Positions 12,348-24,575 are shown, counted from the stretch's first letter. The stretch: DNA of 64,000 bases from Toxonevra muliebris (GCA_963691655.1 OY829329.1:53209408-53273407); one strand, 5' to 3'. The notes: generated by a model not told the origin, from the sequence alone. Program-made: numbers and translations.

Positions 12348-12722
12348 TTCGGTATGTCTCTAAAATCACACTCTTTCGTGGTTTTTCAAATAACCCTCAA
12401 TAATAAAGATTACTGAAGACTCTATTAAGATTTCTTAAAAATAAAAATCGTTTAATGCTTTTGTTACTTATCCCTCAGGAATAACGAGTAATGAAGAATG
12501 GTTTAATATTTTTCAAAAACAGGATTTCTTGGACCTCTTTTCAATAACACTAGTTAACAAATAATTTTTTTTTTTCTGGGCAATGAACACCACTAGCCAA
12601 TTCCTATGTAAAATTGGTCGCTGAGCCCGAAAATCAACTCTATTTTTAATTCCTTGGTGTGGTTTTGCAGATACCGCCAGTTGAATTTTTTTTTAACGGA
12701 TCAAAAAATATTTGTCTTCATA

Positions 12723-15034
12723 CACTGGCGGTCAGAAAAACCGCACCACTTGTAATACTGCTGCAATTTCGGTAATATTTCCTAACTTTGCCCAAATTTA
12801 TCTTTCCTTGTAAAGGGGATTCCCTTGTCTATGTTTCAGGAATGTATTTAAGAGGAATATATCATTTTTTATTGCGCTTGTTTCGCGAAAAGAAGAATTT
12901 TTAAAAAGTGCCGAAAACAACTGCAAAATATAAACAATTGTCGCACCACCAAAACGTCGAAATTTTTGTTCTTAGGTATCAAGAAGTGTCATAAAGTTAA
13001 ATACCTGAAGAAATCTGATGCCTACAATCGACCGCTGTTGGACTGATCGAGAAAAAAAGGCAATTTGTACCCGCTTGAAAGGACAAAAGGATCAAGATAA
13101 CTATGGAAGAAAAAACGAGAGAAAATGGCATAACTTGAAAGAAAACCATAAATTATCGATTCAAAAGTGCAGTCACAATAAGAATTGAGTTATAGAGCTA
13201 TTACAACGTGAATATAAATGTCGAAACCTTACGCAGAAAGGAACAAAAGTTCGGTCTGTATGGGAAACGATCAGCCAAAAAGTCGTTGTTGACGAAATGG
13301 ATGGAAACAAATTGCCTGGCATGGACTAAAAACTACAGCAATTGAACTCTGGCAGACTCGAGAAAAGTTTTATGATCGGGCAAATTAAACTCAATTTTTT
13401 ATGTGCATTTAATCTTCGGTACGTGCGTTGCTCAGATATAGAGCAATAGAAGGTTAACTGTGTATGGAAAATAGTCAGATTCTCACAAAGTCATATGGCT
13501 TGAATGGATTTTTCCTACTATATCCGGGGTCCTTATGCTATATTAAAGGGGCTGTGAGCGGCCAAAAATATGGCTAAAATTTTATGGAGCAATTGTTGTA
13601 AGCCAATTGTGGTGCGCTTTCGCTCATTAATAACGTTATTTTTCCGGACGACTTCTGCGGAATATCATAGTAATTAATGCCTAATGTTTGATAACTTTAG
13701 AAATAGTAAAAAGGTTGGATTTTTGATTCTTATTTGTTTGCAGATTCAAAATGTTTTCGATTACGTTAGAATTTACTGACGGGAATGATCAGGTAACTCG
13801 CGCAGTTTGAGTCCGATAAGGCACCTCTGTCATATAATGAAGCGGAAAGTTGCTCAAAACATGCCAAAGAATGAAAAACCCCTAGTTAGAATTCTGAAAA
13901 ACGTTGGGTATTAAAAAAATAACGAATGATATCCTTAAAGTGCTTGTCGACTCTATGCCATTCAAGATAACGGCCATAAGAAAGGCTAAGAGACGGGCAC
14001 CATCAAACTACACAATTTAGCTTATAACTCTATTATGAAACAAATTAAACTTAGTTTACACCTTCAAAAACTAACAAATATTTTTATTTATACATACTTT
14101 TAATCAATACCCTCAAAAACGTGAAATTTCTTCCATATTTTTCTTTTAATTAAAAAGTAATAAAATTTGTGTGTATGTATGATGTTTCTTTTGCAATTTT
14201 GTTCATTTTGTTCCCAAAAATAAAAAAAAATTCCATTCACTAAAACAAAATCAGGTTTAAGTTCCATTTCAAACGATTTTCTTGAAATTGGTGGGTGATG
14301 CAGCTTTTGTGACCACCAGTGTAATAACAAATATCTTAGAAACTAGGATTTCGATTTAAACAAACGGTATACGAAATTAAAGATATTACTAATGTTTGAT
14401 AACTTTAGAAATAGTAAAAAAAGTAGATTATTGATCGTTATTTGTTTGCAGATTTTAAATATTTTCGATGATGTTAGAATTTACTGGCGGGAATGATCAG
14501 GTAACTCGCACGGTTTGAGTCCGATAAGGCACCTCTGTCATATAATGAAACGGAAAGTTGCTCAAAAGACTCAAAGGAACAACAAACCCCTTATTGGAGT
14601 TGTGAAAATAGTTTAGTAGTAAAAAAAATAACGAATGATATCCTTAAAGTGCTTGTCGACTCTATGCCATTCAAGATAACGGCCATAAGAAAGGCTAAGA
14701 GACGGGCACCATCAAACTACACAATTTAGCTTATGACTCTATTATGAAACAAATTAAACTTAGTTTACACCTTCAAAAAATAACAAATATTTTTATTTTT
14801 ACATACTTTTAATCAATACCCTCAAAAACGTGAAATTTCTTCCATATTTTTCTTTTAATTAAAAAGTAATAAAATTTGTGTGTACATATGTATGATGTTT
14901 CTCGTGCAAATTTGTTTATTTTGTTCCCAAAAATAAAAAAAAATTCCATTTACTAAAACAAAATCAGGTTTAAGTTCCACTTTAAAAGATTTTCTTGAAA
15001 TTGGTGGGTGGTGCAGCTCTTGTGACCACCAGTG
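12723..15034 (+). mobile_element. Tc1-like element with duplicated 3' end
   Basis: The left end is TA then CACTGGCGGTCAG. The right end is GACCACCAGTG then TA, at 15034 and also at 14321 in the duplicated copy. Inside, + strand fragments resemble a Tc1-type transposase. The best is a C-terminal block NDILKVLVDSMPFKITAIRK at about 13920-14015, repeated at about 14630-14725. It matches the usual Tc1 ending with a conserved Ser-Met-Pro motif. A degraded N-terminal part lies near 13010-13380. Stops and frameshifts are frequent, so the element is inactive. Confidence 0.7.
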
Positions 15035-15100
15035 TAATAACAAATATCTTAGAAACTAGGATTTCGATTTAAACAAACGGTATACGAAATTAAAGATATT
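13681..15100. repeat. 0.71-kb tandem direct duplication
   Basis: The sequence starting CTAATGTTTGATAACTTTAG at 13681 restarts at 14389. The two copies run in parallel through the transposase tail, the terminal repeat and about 65 bp of flanking DNA (to AAAGATATT near 14387 and 15100). Identity is high by eye, with small indels. Because the repeat includes DNA outside the transposon end, it is a segmental tandem duplication after insertion. Confidence 0.9.
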
Positions 15101-17529
15101 AAAATTTCTCATCTTACGTTCATACATTTTGATTCGATTGGATAAATAGTTTTGGCGCAATTAAGTAAATTATCAAGAAACTTGGAGGTTTTTTTTACAC
15201 AATTTATCTTTGCAAAGTTTTTGAAAATTCTAGCTGTGGTTAAGTTATAATGACGGCAAAAGCTCAGATCAAAAAGTTAGTTATATTTATAAGAATTTTT
15301 AACAGCAGAACTCTTTCACTATTTTTCAATTTTATTTTTCCTTATTATATTTCAATGAAAAACTAAAATACTCATTTAAGTTTACTTCATTACTTAAGAA
15401 TTTCTTGATTCATGTTGTGTTTTCTTTACTTTAAGACAAAAAAAAAAAAGAAGAAGATATCTAAAGTTATTGTTTTGGCTTGTCATCTTCAATTAAAAAT
15501 AACTGCAGCCAGCAACCAACCTCTGCACAAAAGAGATTGCAACAAAATCAACATAATTTTTGCCAGCAACTATTACCAAAGGCTGCTTGTGTTTAATTGC
15601 TACAACACGTACAAAGCAGCAACAGACAGCAAAACTGACTGACAGCATTCAGTCAACAAGAAAACTAAGTAGACACACATACACACACACACACTACTCG
15701 TACAAGCATAGGTACATATAGAAGTCATGCACACATAGTTAACATTTATAAACAGTCAGTGAGCTCCTCCTACTCCAACTCCCCTTTGCTTTTGACTGAT
15801 ATCAGCACTTATGACATTTTATAATTTGCTTAAAATGGGAAACGTTGACACACAGAACCACAGAATAAAAATTAAGAAAAAAGCGAAACACCCACTGTCA
15901 TTGCGCTGTTGCCACTGTGTTTTTTGTTTTTTTTTTGTCAGCATTACATGAGCAATTGTGACAGTAGCAGCAAAACAAACAAAAAATGCAATGATATTTA
16001 CTTATAAAAGTACAAAAAATAAAAAGTGCTTTTTGAAATTGACAGTTTCGAAAATTGTGCATACATGAAAATGACTTACACTTACATACAGACGAAGAGA
16101 CAGACAAACATACAAAATTGATATCTACTTTATTAAAATGTCACATAATTTACTACCAATTTACGATACTTCCATCAATATGATTTTTTTTACTTGATTT
16201 TTGGTTTTCCCAATGAAATTTATTTATTTGCTAGGTATATGCCGAGATGCATTAATTTCATTCAAAACCACAATTCAAGCTCATATGTATATATTTTTTA
16301 TTTGGGGCTTGCCATTCACACTCGGTAACAAACAGCAGCAGCAGCAGCAACAACAACAACGAATACAGAAGAAACTAAAAGCATTGCACAAAAATTGACT
16401 GCACAAGTGCAATGTTGCATATGTAAATTATTTACCACTAACACTTTGTGGGTCAATTAAAATGCAGCATTGCAACAGTAACAACAACAACTCACAGCAA
16501 CAGCAGCAAGAGCTCTTAGCAGCAGAAACTCTTCTTGTTTTTTATTTTCAATTTAAGCTTGATCGAAAATCCATTCGTATATAATTCATGCAGACACAAA
16601 GACCAAATAAAAAAAGGAATCCTCAAATAAAGCAAAAAAAAAAAAATGAAGAAATACTCACACTACAAGTAAAAGTGTTTCAATCGGTCATAGGCGATTC
16701 TTGTGCACACTACAATTAAGATGCTTTTTTAAGCAAACTCTAGATCTGATATTTGAAGGAAGAGGGTATGATGATTTTAGATCATTGGAGCAAACCTGAG
16801 CTTATTGTGATATTCACTGAGAAAAGTAGATATTTTATAACTCCTTATGAGTTAATTTCTTGTGAGAGAATTGATTATCTCTTTAGGGGAGAACTAGGAG
16901 TGCAATTTTCAAAGTAATGAATTCGTTAAATATTCGAAAAATGTTTCTGAAGAACGTTGCCGTGTTTGCAGAATCCAAAACCGTTTTCTGCAAAGGATTA
17001 ACAATTTTATGATGAACGAAAATTCGTTCACGATAAAATTAAGGCAATTTTCTTTTCTGGTAAATGAAAAAAACGTTTCTGCTAAACAAAAGTCCGCAAC
17101 TCTCTTCTCCTTTTATTTTCGTTTCTTCTCATCTCGCTCTCGTCGCAAAAAGAAGCAGCAGCGACGCTTACATTCAAACTCCACACAATAACAAATCAAC
17201 ATAACATAACGGGAAGTATCATTTGTCAACGCATTATTGAAGAATTTTAATTGTGCATTGAAATTATTTCATCACCTTTCTTTTTGTCTATAAAAAAGTG
17301 CGTGGTATTTATAAAAAACTAATAAAAGTGTGTGATTTATAATAAATAATACAAAAATTGTGATAATATAATTTTATGTAAATTTCATACACTTTTTCTA
17401 GTTTTTAATCAGAAAATTTTGTTTAAACAAAAACCACAATAAAATGCCAGTGTACATATGAAAATTGTTTTCGCTTTCTTTTTTATATTTTTCAGGGTAA
17501 TATTGCAATTTATTGCAAACTTTTTTGGT
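15101..17529. other. non-coding, AT-rich with CA and CAG/CAA repeats
   Basis: No gene seen. CA repeats lie near 15675-15695, and CAG/CAA runs near 16335-16360 and 16478-16515. Open frames here are low-complexity. Confidence 0.5.
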
Positions 17530-17783
17530 TCATCGTAAAAGAATTGAACCGTTTATGATGAATGAATGTTCGTTCATGGCAACCGAATAGAAACGTTTGT
17601 GGAAAACGTTTTTCGGTTATTGTGAAAGAATTGAATCGTTTATAATGAATAAATCTTCGTTTATGGCAACCGAATACAGTCGTTTATAATAAATAAATGT
17701 TCGTTCATCATGAAAACATTCCATGAACGAAGTTCGTTTAGTGAAAATTTCGTTTCTGAGAAACGAATTTTTTCTTTGAGTGT
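17530..17783. repeat. imperfect tandem repeat, unit about 87 bp
   Basis: Two to three units share AAAGAATTGAAYCGTTTATRA, then a short palindromic word around TTCGTTCA and GGCAACCGAATA. The block ends in AACGAATTTTTTCTTTGAGT. It may be the end of an unclassified DNA element. Confidence 0.55.
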
Positions 17784-17828
17784 AATGAAGTTCTGCATGT
17801 CGAAATAAATTGAAAATTAATCAATCTG

Positions 17829-17893
17829 AGAATGCGAAAAGCTCGGCCTTGGCCCTCTATGGGCTGTTGTGCCAGTAGTAATAGTAGAGTAGT
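17829..17893 (+). mobile_element. SINE fragment (3' end)
   Basis: ATGCGAAAAGCTCGGCCTTG, then a CCCTC word, GGGCTGTTGTGCC and a TAG/TAA-type tail match the 3' end of the SINE at 4794-5100. Confidence 0.75.
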
Positions 17894-18949
17894 AGAGAAT
17901 CTCGATCGCGATGTCTATTTAAAAATAGTTTTTCATGCTTTTTGTATACCAAATGCGCTTTCTTATAATTTTTTGCAAATGCGTAATTACACAATTTTCC
18001 TTTCATTCGAAACCGATTAATTTTGATGATAAAAAAAGAATTCCTGTTCAAAACTGTTTTACACCTTCAAATAGTTCACATTCACATGAATATACCCTGG
18101 AATTTTAAATGTAGAGCATGCAATACAAAAAAATTACTAAGAAAAAGGTAACGATACTTTCTGGGCTTATCAAAAATTTACTTTTCTTTGTTTTTTTTGT
18201 TTTAGGTATGCGTATATTTTGTGGAGCGGCAGAGCGAACATCTTCAATTTCAGTGCAACTTTCTCTTTTGCATTTTGACTTCAATTTTGTTGATTTTTTT
18301 TTTTATTTTTGGTTACAATTTTTAAACACACACGTACGTCACTTGAAACGTAGGTAACTGCCTTAAAAATTACATCCTCAAAAGTTTAAGTTTTTGTTTT
18401 TCACTTAAGTGCAAGTGCGCACATGTGTAAATGACATTCAATTCTCTGCCTGCTGATCCCCAAGCAGCTCCTCCTCATCTCACAGCACCTCGCAAGTGGT
18501 AGAAGCAGTTTGTGTTTCAAAAGAAATAGCAACAAACACTTGAGTTATTAAATAAACAAAAACAACAGCAACAATAAAAACAAAATTATCTGTTTACAAC
18601 TTAAATGAAATAAATATTATTTTTGGTTTTTTTTTCGTTTTGGGTTGTAGTTTTACAAGTGTAGCTATGCTTTTTTTTTTTTTTTGTTATTGTTTTATGC
18701 GTAAATGATTATTGCATAATTTGTGAAAAGTAGGCACACACAAGTGCAACAATCACGACTAAAAAAAAAAAAAATAAAAGATACAAAATAAATTCCGTTT
18801 TTATTGTGTAGTGTGATTTTTTGTAATTTTCAAAACCAAAATTAATGAATAAGAAACTTTAAGCGAGCAGATCGTAGTGAATAAAATGCAACATTAGTTT
18901 CAATCTATATCTTAATCTAATCTTTTTCTCTTCCTCTCTTTCTTTTTAG
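17894..18949. other. intron or upstream region of spz3, AT-rich
   Basis: No coding remains are visible. Poly-T and poly-A runs are frequent near 18295, 18670 and 18760. It ends with a pyrimidine-rich tract and the AG acceptor at 18948-18949. Confidence 0.5.
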
Positions 18950-19083
18950 ATGGCAGTAAAAAATCTTCAATGCCTACAGTTACACCAATACAGGGTCCAA
19001 TATTTTTGAAAAACGGCACAGTACCAGTTGTACCGTTATTTTCTTATCCCACCATCAATAATGGATCATTTGTACAAATACCG
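18950..19083 (+). CDS. spz3: spaetzle 3-like ligand, first confirmed exon (pro-region)
   Basis: The exon is bounded by a pyrimidine tract plus AG at 18948-18949 and a GTAAAT donor at 19084. It starts with the last two bases of a split codon and then gives 44 codons (GSKKSSMPTVTPIQG..., then a FLKNGTVPVVP stretch, ending SFVQIP). Two Asn-X-Ser/Thr sites (KNGT and NNGS) fit a secreted pro-protein. It ends in phase 0, matching the next exon at 49546. This is the N-terminal part of the pro-region of a Spaetzle-type Toll ligand, and the true start codon lies upstream. The following intron is 30.5 kb and carries most of the repeats in this window. Confidence 0.75.
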
Positions 19084-19100
19084 GTAAATATACATATATG

Positions 19101-21350
19101 CAATAGGTGGAAAAAATAAGTTATCAAAATGAAAACAAAACTTTACCACCAAATATCTTCGCAATAATAGAAAGCTTTAAATTTATTTTTGCATTATTAA
19201 AAAACTACGTAAAATGTGGTTGAAATAGCAATAATATTATGGAGAAAGAAATTTAGTTTTCTTTTTAAGTTTAATACTACTGAGTGACAGAACGAAAGTG
19301 CAAAAATAAATTATCAAAAGCTTCAACATCCAAAATGGCCACCGTTGTCGCTAACAGTTTTAGTGAATTGGTTTTCTATAATGAAAACAAGATTTTTACA
19401 TTGTTTCGGTGTATTTTATCCCCAAAAATTCATTCACCGATTACCTTCATTCCTCGTCAGTTTGGGGAGCGTGCTTTGAAACATACATTTTCAATCTATC
19501 CTTGCATTACCATTTGATGACGAGTCTAGTGATGATTCGATACAAGTAAATACGAGATAATACTCAATACTTTTCATTCGAATGAAGTCCTTTTTTTTCT
19601 TGATGCTATATCATAAGTATTTTACTTGGTATCGAAGAAAAAGGGTCAGTATCGGATACTCGATATTTTTGGAAAACATTAATTTACAAAACTGAAATAT
19701 TTAATACTATACAATATTTAAGATTGTGAGTAGTATTGCAATATATTGCAGAAATTTATAATATATTTCACAATGCTACTGCAGAATTATTCAATATGCA
19801 TATTCAAAATATTTCAGTTCATATTGCAATATGCCAATGTATGAAAATATTGTAGTACAGTATTGAAGTTCTAGAAAATATTGCGCTACTCAACAAATCG
19901 CATTTTTTCGCCATTTCTATATGATTCATGTATTTTTAGTTGAAATATCTCAACAAAAACATTACGTAAAGGCGAAAAACGTGATGGGGGAAATGATGTA
20001 TGAGGAGGTGCCTGACTCCAATTTAGTGTTGAGTAGTGAAATTTGTGTCTTTCAACGAGTATTCGATACAAGTACGTACTCGATACTTTTTTCCGATATT
20101 TTCGGTGGCATCGATACTTTCATTCGATACAAGTAATGAGTAAAAGTATCGATAATACGTGGGTATCGAATCAACACTAGACGAGTCAGGGCTAAGAGGT
20201 AATCATTACAAAATGTCTGCTTTATCATTGTGAAAAAAATTCAGTACTTTTTTAAGAATTTTGATTTGAGTTTTGTGATCTGAAATGATGAAAACATTAA
20301 CTACTAAGATTTTCCCCATTATTTTTTCTGGGTTCAAAAGCCAGAAAAAAGTCCACAGTAAAGAGAAAAGTCTTCAAAAATCATGCACTGTATAAGCTTT
20401 TCTCATTCTTGTTATGGATTTATATTTTGATACAAAACTTTAATGGTTTTAATTATATAGCGATAACGAACTAAAACTGTAAGGATTTTATGACAAAGCC
20501 ATCTTATAGAAAGTCGAGCCCATAAAATAAATAGAAAACGCTTATAGGGGGAACGATTTTGGGAGAGTTTCCCTTTACTGTAGGCTCATTACTGCCCTCT
20601 AAGGCATCTCAAAGAGGAAAATAGTTCTAAAATATTTGTACATGGGTAGTATAATCAAAATTGTATCACTGAAAACCAAGTTGGATGCTATATAGTGCTA
20701 TATAGTTTCTAATCCTTCAAAATGCGTACAAGTACCTCAAGAGAAAAGCTTAATAGGTAAAGTTTTCATCAATTCAGATCACAATGTCCCATCAAAATTT
20801 TTAAAATGGTGTTGAAATATATTCATAATGATGAAAGAAGCAATTTCTATTGATCACCACTAAACCCTGACTCATCATCAAACGGTAATGCAAGGACAGA
20901 TTGAAAATGCATAGAAGCACACTCCCCACAATATTATGGAATAAAGGAAAATGGTGAATAATTTTTCAAAAAACATCATTCGGAGAAAATCACTTTTAAA
21001 GTTTTGAATGCATTTTATTCATGAACAGTAGCGTGCTATAAATCGAGTTGCTACTTACACGATCTACTGCTCGGATTGACTTGAAATTTTGAACATAAAC
21101 TCTTGAAAGTATGTTTGTTCGAAATAAGTCATAAAATTTTTTTCGATTTTTTGACTCATGAAAACGTATATAAACCCTTAAAAGAAAATCAAAACTAAAT
21201 TTCTTTCTCCATAATATTATTGCTATTTCAACCAAATTTTACGTAGTTTTTTAATGATGTAAAAATAAATTTAAAGCTATCTATTATTGCGAAGATATTT
21301 GGTGGTAAAGTTTTGTTTTCATTTTGATAACTTAATTTTTCCACCTACTG
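19101..21350. repeat. 2.25-kb inverted-repeat element next to a splice donor
   Basis: The left arm from 19101 (ATAGGTGGAAAAAATAAG onward) matches the reverse complement of the right arm ending at 21350 almost base for base for about 170 bp. An inner part matches again (left 19455-19526 plus 20180-20200, right about 20865-20925). The right end TACAGTAGGTGG and left end TGCAATAGGTGG suggest a Tc1/mariner-type end with TA target. The left arm is interrupted by a separate element (19527-20179). It begins 17 nt after the exon end at 19083. No coding sequence was recognised. Confidence 0.8.
19527..20179 (+). mobile_element. hAT-like MITE, family B, copy 1
   Basis: The ends are TAGTGATGATTCGATAC on the left and, inverted, TAGTGTTGATTCGATAC on the right. 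The exact octamer GACGAGTC flanks both sides (19519-19526 and 20180-20187). A TAGTG-type end with 8-bp target duplication is the hAT signature. The body is full of CGATAC/GTATCG words, including TATCGATA at 20147-20154. An inverted second copy lies at 55751-56512. It is non-coding. Confidence 0.85.
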
Positions 21351-22033
21351 TATCTATAAAATTTATAAATTTAATAACGATATAACCGTAAAACCAATAA
21401 TTTTTATAAAATCAAACTGCACGATTATTGTAATTATTTAATGATAATTATCATGTGTATCATACATAAATTCATACTTAAATAATCATTAATTTGTATG
21501 TAGTTTAAAATTAATTACAATTTAAAAATGAACACATTACAATGAAATTTATTGCAATCAAATCAAATCGTTTATATAAAATTATTTCATACTTATATCA
21601 AAGAATTGAATAATTGAAGTTCTTTCTAATTGATTTGTTACTTATGTTGTTGTTGAGAGCTAAAGATATTTTAATTTAATTTAAATTTGAAGTTAATTAT
21701 ATAGAGCATGCATGTGTATGAGTTATTAAAATTGATTAATTGCAAGTGATTTCTTTCAAGTTTTATTTAGAGCTTTATATTTTTCAACTAGGTTGATTTT
21801 ATGCATGGCTTTAACTTCGAAAGCAATAATAAGACTAGTAAAAAATAAATAAGTGGCAATATTCTTTTCAAATACCCTACCTTTTTGAGGTATATACTCG
21901 GCACTTGAGTAATTTTATGTAGTAAGCCGGGGCCCAGTAAACGGAAATTATACTTCTTATACCTGCTCTTTCAGAAGTATTATTCTACGCCTTTTCTCTA
22001 AAATGGTTATTCTTCATATATTGAAATTAATTA
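21351..22033. other. intronic AT-rich sequence
   Basis: No gene or recognisable element. It is mostly A/T with ATTAAT-type words. Confidence 0.5.
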
Positions 22034-22187
22034 GGCTAAACATCGATAGTCTATCGATAGTATCGACTGGCTTGTCACTATTAGTCTTTCGATAGTTTGT
22101 AAAAAATATCGTTCAAACTATCGATTGTTTGTAAAAACAATCGTTCAAACTATCAACTGCAGAGATGAAATTTTTGGTGCTTTAAGG

Positions 22188-23075
22188 CACGGTTGCCACT
22201 TTGGTACAATTCTACCAAAACTGATAAATTTTTTTCCATTTTTCTGCGCTTGGTACATTGGTACATGTTTTTAAAATCTGGTACATTCTGTGGGCAAAGT
22301 TAGCTTTTATAATAATTAAGAATTGTAAACTTATTTTCAAACTGTTTTTTGTTGAAAATATATAATGCTTTCAAAAGAATTGTGTGTAGGACGGAATTGT
22401 GAGTCTCATTATATCTAGTCGACCAAAGACTTTTTTTAAAGTACAAAATATATTTTAATTAAAGTGTTACTTTTTATTAAGGATGTAGTCTGGTGTTCCG
22501 GCCAACATACATTTTTTTAAGGTTATTTCGGGAATTATTTATTATAACAAAATAAAATACAATTATTTCATTTTTTTTTATGTTATTATTTATTTTAAAC
22601 TGTACAAAAAAAAAATTTAGAATTTATTTTACGATTTTTTTTGTAGTGTTTTTTACGTCAAAAATGGACACATAAAAAAAAGTGTAGGGCTGGCCGGGTT
22701 TAAACATTTTGATTAAAAAACAACAAAACGACGGACTACCAAAATAGGAAATAATGATTAAAATAAACAATTCTACTACCAGCGAGCGCCATTGGCGTGT
22801 AAAATAATATATTAAAAGTTCAGCCCTGTAGAAAAAAACGTTGTTTCGAGAAAAACGCTTTTCAAGTTTTAACGAGAGATAAAGTTTATTTTCAATATAT
22901 TGTACTTTCGAAATGCATTTAAAAAAAATATTCGATTTTTTGAAACTCGAACACCAGACTACATTCTTAATAAATAACATTCAATGTTACTTATTATATT
23001 GGTACATTTTTTCCCCATTTGATACATTTTTTGGTAAATATTGGTACAAAATAAAATGAGTAAGTGGCAACCGTG
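22188..23075. mobile_element. hAT-like MITE with CACGGTTGCCACTT ends
   Basis: It starts CACGGTTGCCACTTTGGTAC and ends AAGTGGCAACCGTG, perfect inverted repeats over 14 bp. The flanking octamers CTTTAAGG (22180-22187) and CATTAAGG (23076-23083) agree at 7 of 8 positions. They coincide with the end of the surrounding TTAA element, which places this insertion six bases inside that element. It carries another nested element at 22481-22966. Confidence 0.8.
22481..22966. mobile_element. innermost TTAA-flanked MITE
   Basis: The ends are GGATGTAGTCTGGTGTTC and its inverted partner GAACACCAGACTACATTC, flanked by TTAA at 22477-22480 and 22967-22970. The inverted repeats differ at one position in 18. 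An open frame across it (minus strand, 22624-22980) resembles no protein and includes the terminal repeat, so it is not a gene. Confidence 0.85.
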
Positions 23076-23959
23076 CATTAAGGCCACCTTCTGGTCTAGA
23101 TTTTTCAAAAAAATTAAACTAAATTAAAAATTAAATATCAAAAGTATAGACTTTTAAAAGTATGCTGTAAAATTTTGGTATCAATATTTCCAGTATTTCA
23201 ACTTCTACAGCCTATTTAACAGGTGAGCGCAGAAGCAGGTAAAAAGGCCGACTGAGGTTTAAACTCACAAAAAACAAAAACTACTCGACCGATTCGTCTC
23301 AAATTCAGAAAACCAGGAACTAAAAAAAAACTTTCTACGTTGAATATTTCTTACTTTTTACATACAAAAAATAGTGAACATTTTTTTTTTTCATTTTTCG
23401 TTTCTGCGATAACTACATTTATACCAATTGTAACCTCCTTTTTTTTTTGAGATCAGTGAAAAATTCAAAACCTGTCCCACCAGCAAGATCCGATTTTTTG
23501 AAAAGATCAACTGTAACACCAATTTTAGTTTACTTAAAATTATAATTTTTTTTTTTTACTATTATTTTTGTGTATTGTTAAAGTAATAAAATATATCTAA
23601 AAAGTTTAAATACTATTGCTCATTATTTCATTTAAAAAAAAATCCTAAAAACTCATCAAATTCAAGGGCGCTAGACCAGAAGGTCCACTTAAATAAATAA
23701 GAAACCAACCATTATATCACGTGATGGTAACTTTTAAACAATTTTCCTTCTCTTTTCTTTTCTATGCAATTTAAAATAATGTTCAAAAACTATTTGTGTT
23801 GTGGTACTAAGATTTGGAATTAAAATATGATTTGTCAATGGAATTCGATGGGTAAAATACGGGTAGGCTTGAGTTAATGGGTGTGCCACCTCCCGTGTAT
23901 TTTCTTAATTATTTGTGGTACACAATTGATAGTTTACTCAAAAACTTTGGTTACCAATG

Positions 23960-24250
23960 GGAATGCAGTAAAAAAATGAATAAAAAATGGGCGTAACGCT
24001 TTCCCTAAAAAGAGACTGTTTGAAAGTGTATATCAGAGAAAACATAGCAAAGGAAAACAATGAAAGCTTGTGTGTGAAGGCGGTACGATGGTAGTAGTTA
24101 TTGGGCAGCATGTAGTTGTTTTTGGGCAAGGTGAAGTGAAATCTCTCAAACGGCATATGTGGAGAACCATAAGAAGGAAAACTATGAAAGTTTCTTTCTG
24201 AATGCGGTAGATATGTCGGTAGTTCTTAGATATTGGGGAGCCATATCAAG
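23960..24250. repeat. imperfect tandem repeat, two units of about 130 bp
   Basis: AGAAAACATAGCAAAGGAAA and AGAACCATAAGAAGGAAAAC start two parallel units that share TATGAAAG, GGCGGTA/TGCGGTA and GTAGT words. It is non-coding and internal to the 22-25 kb composite. Confidence 0.45.
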
Positions 24251-24482
24251 AAAGTTGATGAAGGTTTGCATGTTAAAATGGGATGTTTATAGTATTAACT
24301 GAAAAGAATGTTAACAATATTGAAAAGTGGAAGAAGAACTACATATGTTAACGATATGAATGATATGCAAGAATTAGATTTAGTTCGAAGGTTGCCACGT
24401 TCATATGGTCATTTCTTTTGCAAAAGTTTTTTGTTATCTAAACTTCATCAAGGATGTATTAGATGTATATTATAAAAAAAAC

Positions 24483-24575
24483 TCCGAAAACGCCACCTCT
24501 TGGCTGGCAATGGCAAATTTCTAAGGGTAAAGATTGCTTATGCAAAGCATTTCACTTTGCCATTCGGTTCTGTGA
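24483..24575 (+). mobile_element. SINE fragment (middle body)
   Basis: It shares CACCTCTTGGCTGGCAATGG, the GGGTAAA word, ATTGC and TTTGCCATTCGG with the SINE at 4794-5100 (4910-4975). Both head and tail are missing. Confidence 0.7.

Larger units (their letters stand above)
22182..23692. mobile_element. TTAA-flanked (piggyBac-type) MITE split by a hAT-like insertion
   Basis: The right part starts CATTAAGGCCACCTTCTGGT and ends CTAGACCAGAAGGTCCAC then TTAA (23689-23692). The outer inverted repeats are GGCCACCTTCTGGTCTAG and GTGGACCTTCTGGTCTAG. The left TTAAGG (22182-22187) is separated from its continuation by the element at 22188-23075. TTAA at both ends is the piggyBac-type target signature. 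There is no transposase. Confidence 0.75.

Noticed and set aside
12117..12416. 99-codon + strand open frame
   Set aside because: It runs through the CCGAA/TTCGG MITE at 12223-12347 and its Gly/Phe pattern comes from that repeat.
22624..22980. 118-codon minus-strand open frame
   Set aside because: It spans the body and terminal repeat of a non-autonomous MITE and resembles no protein.
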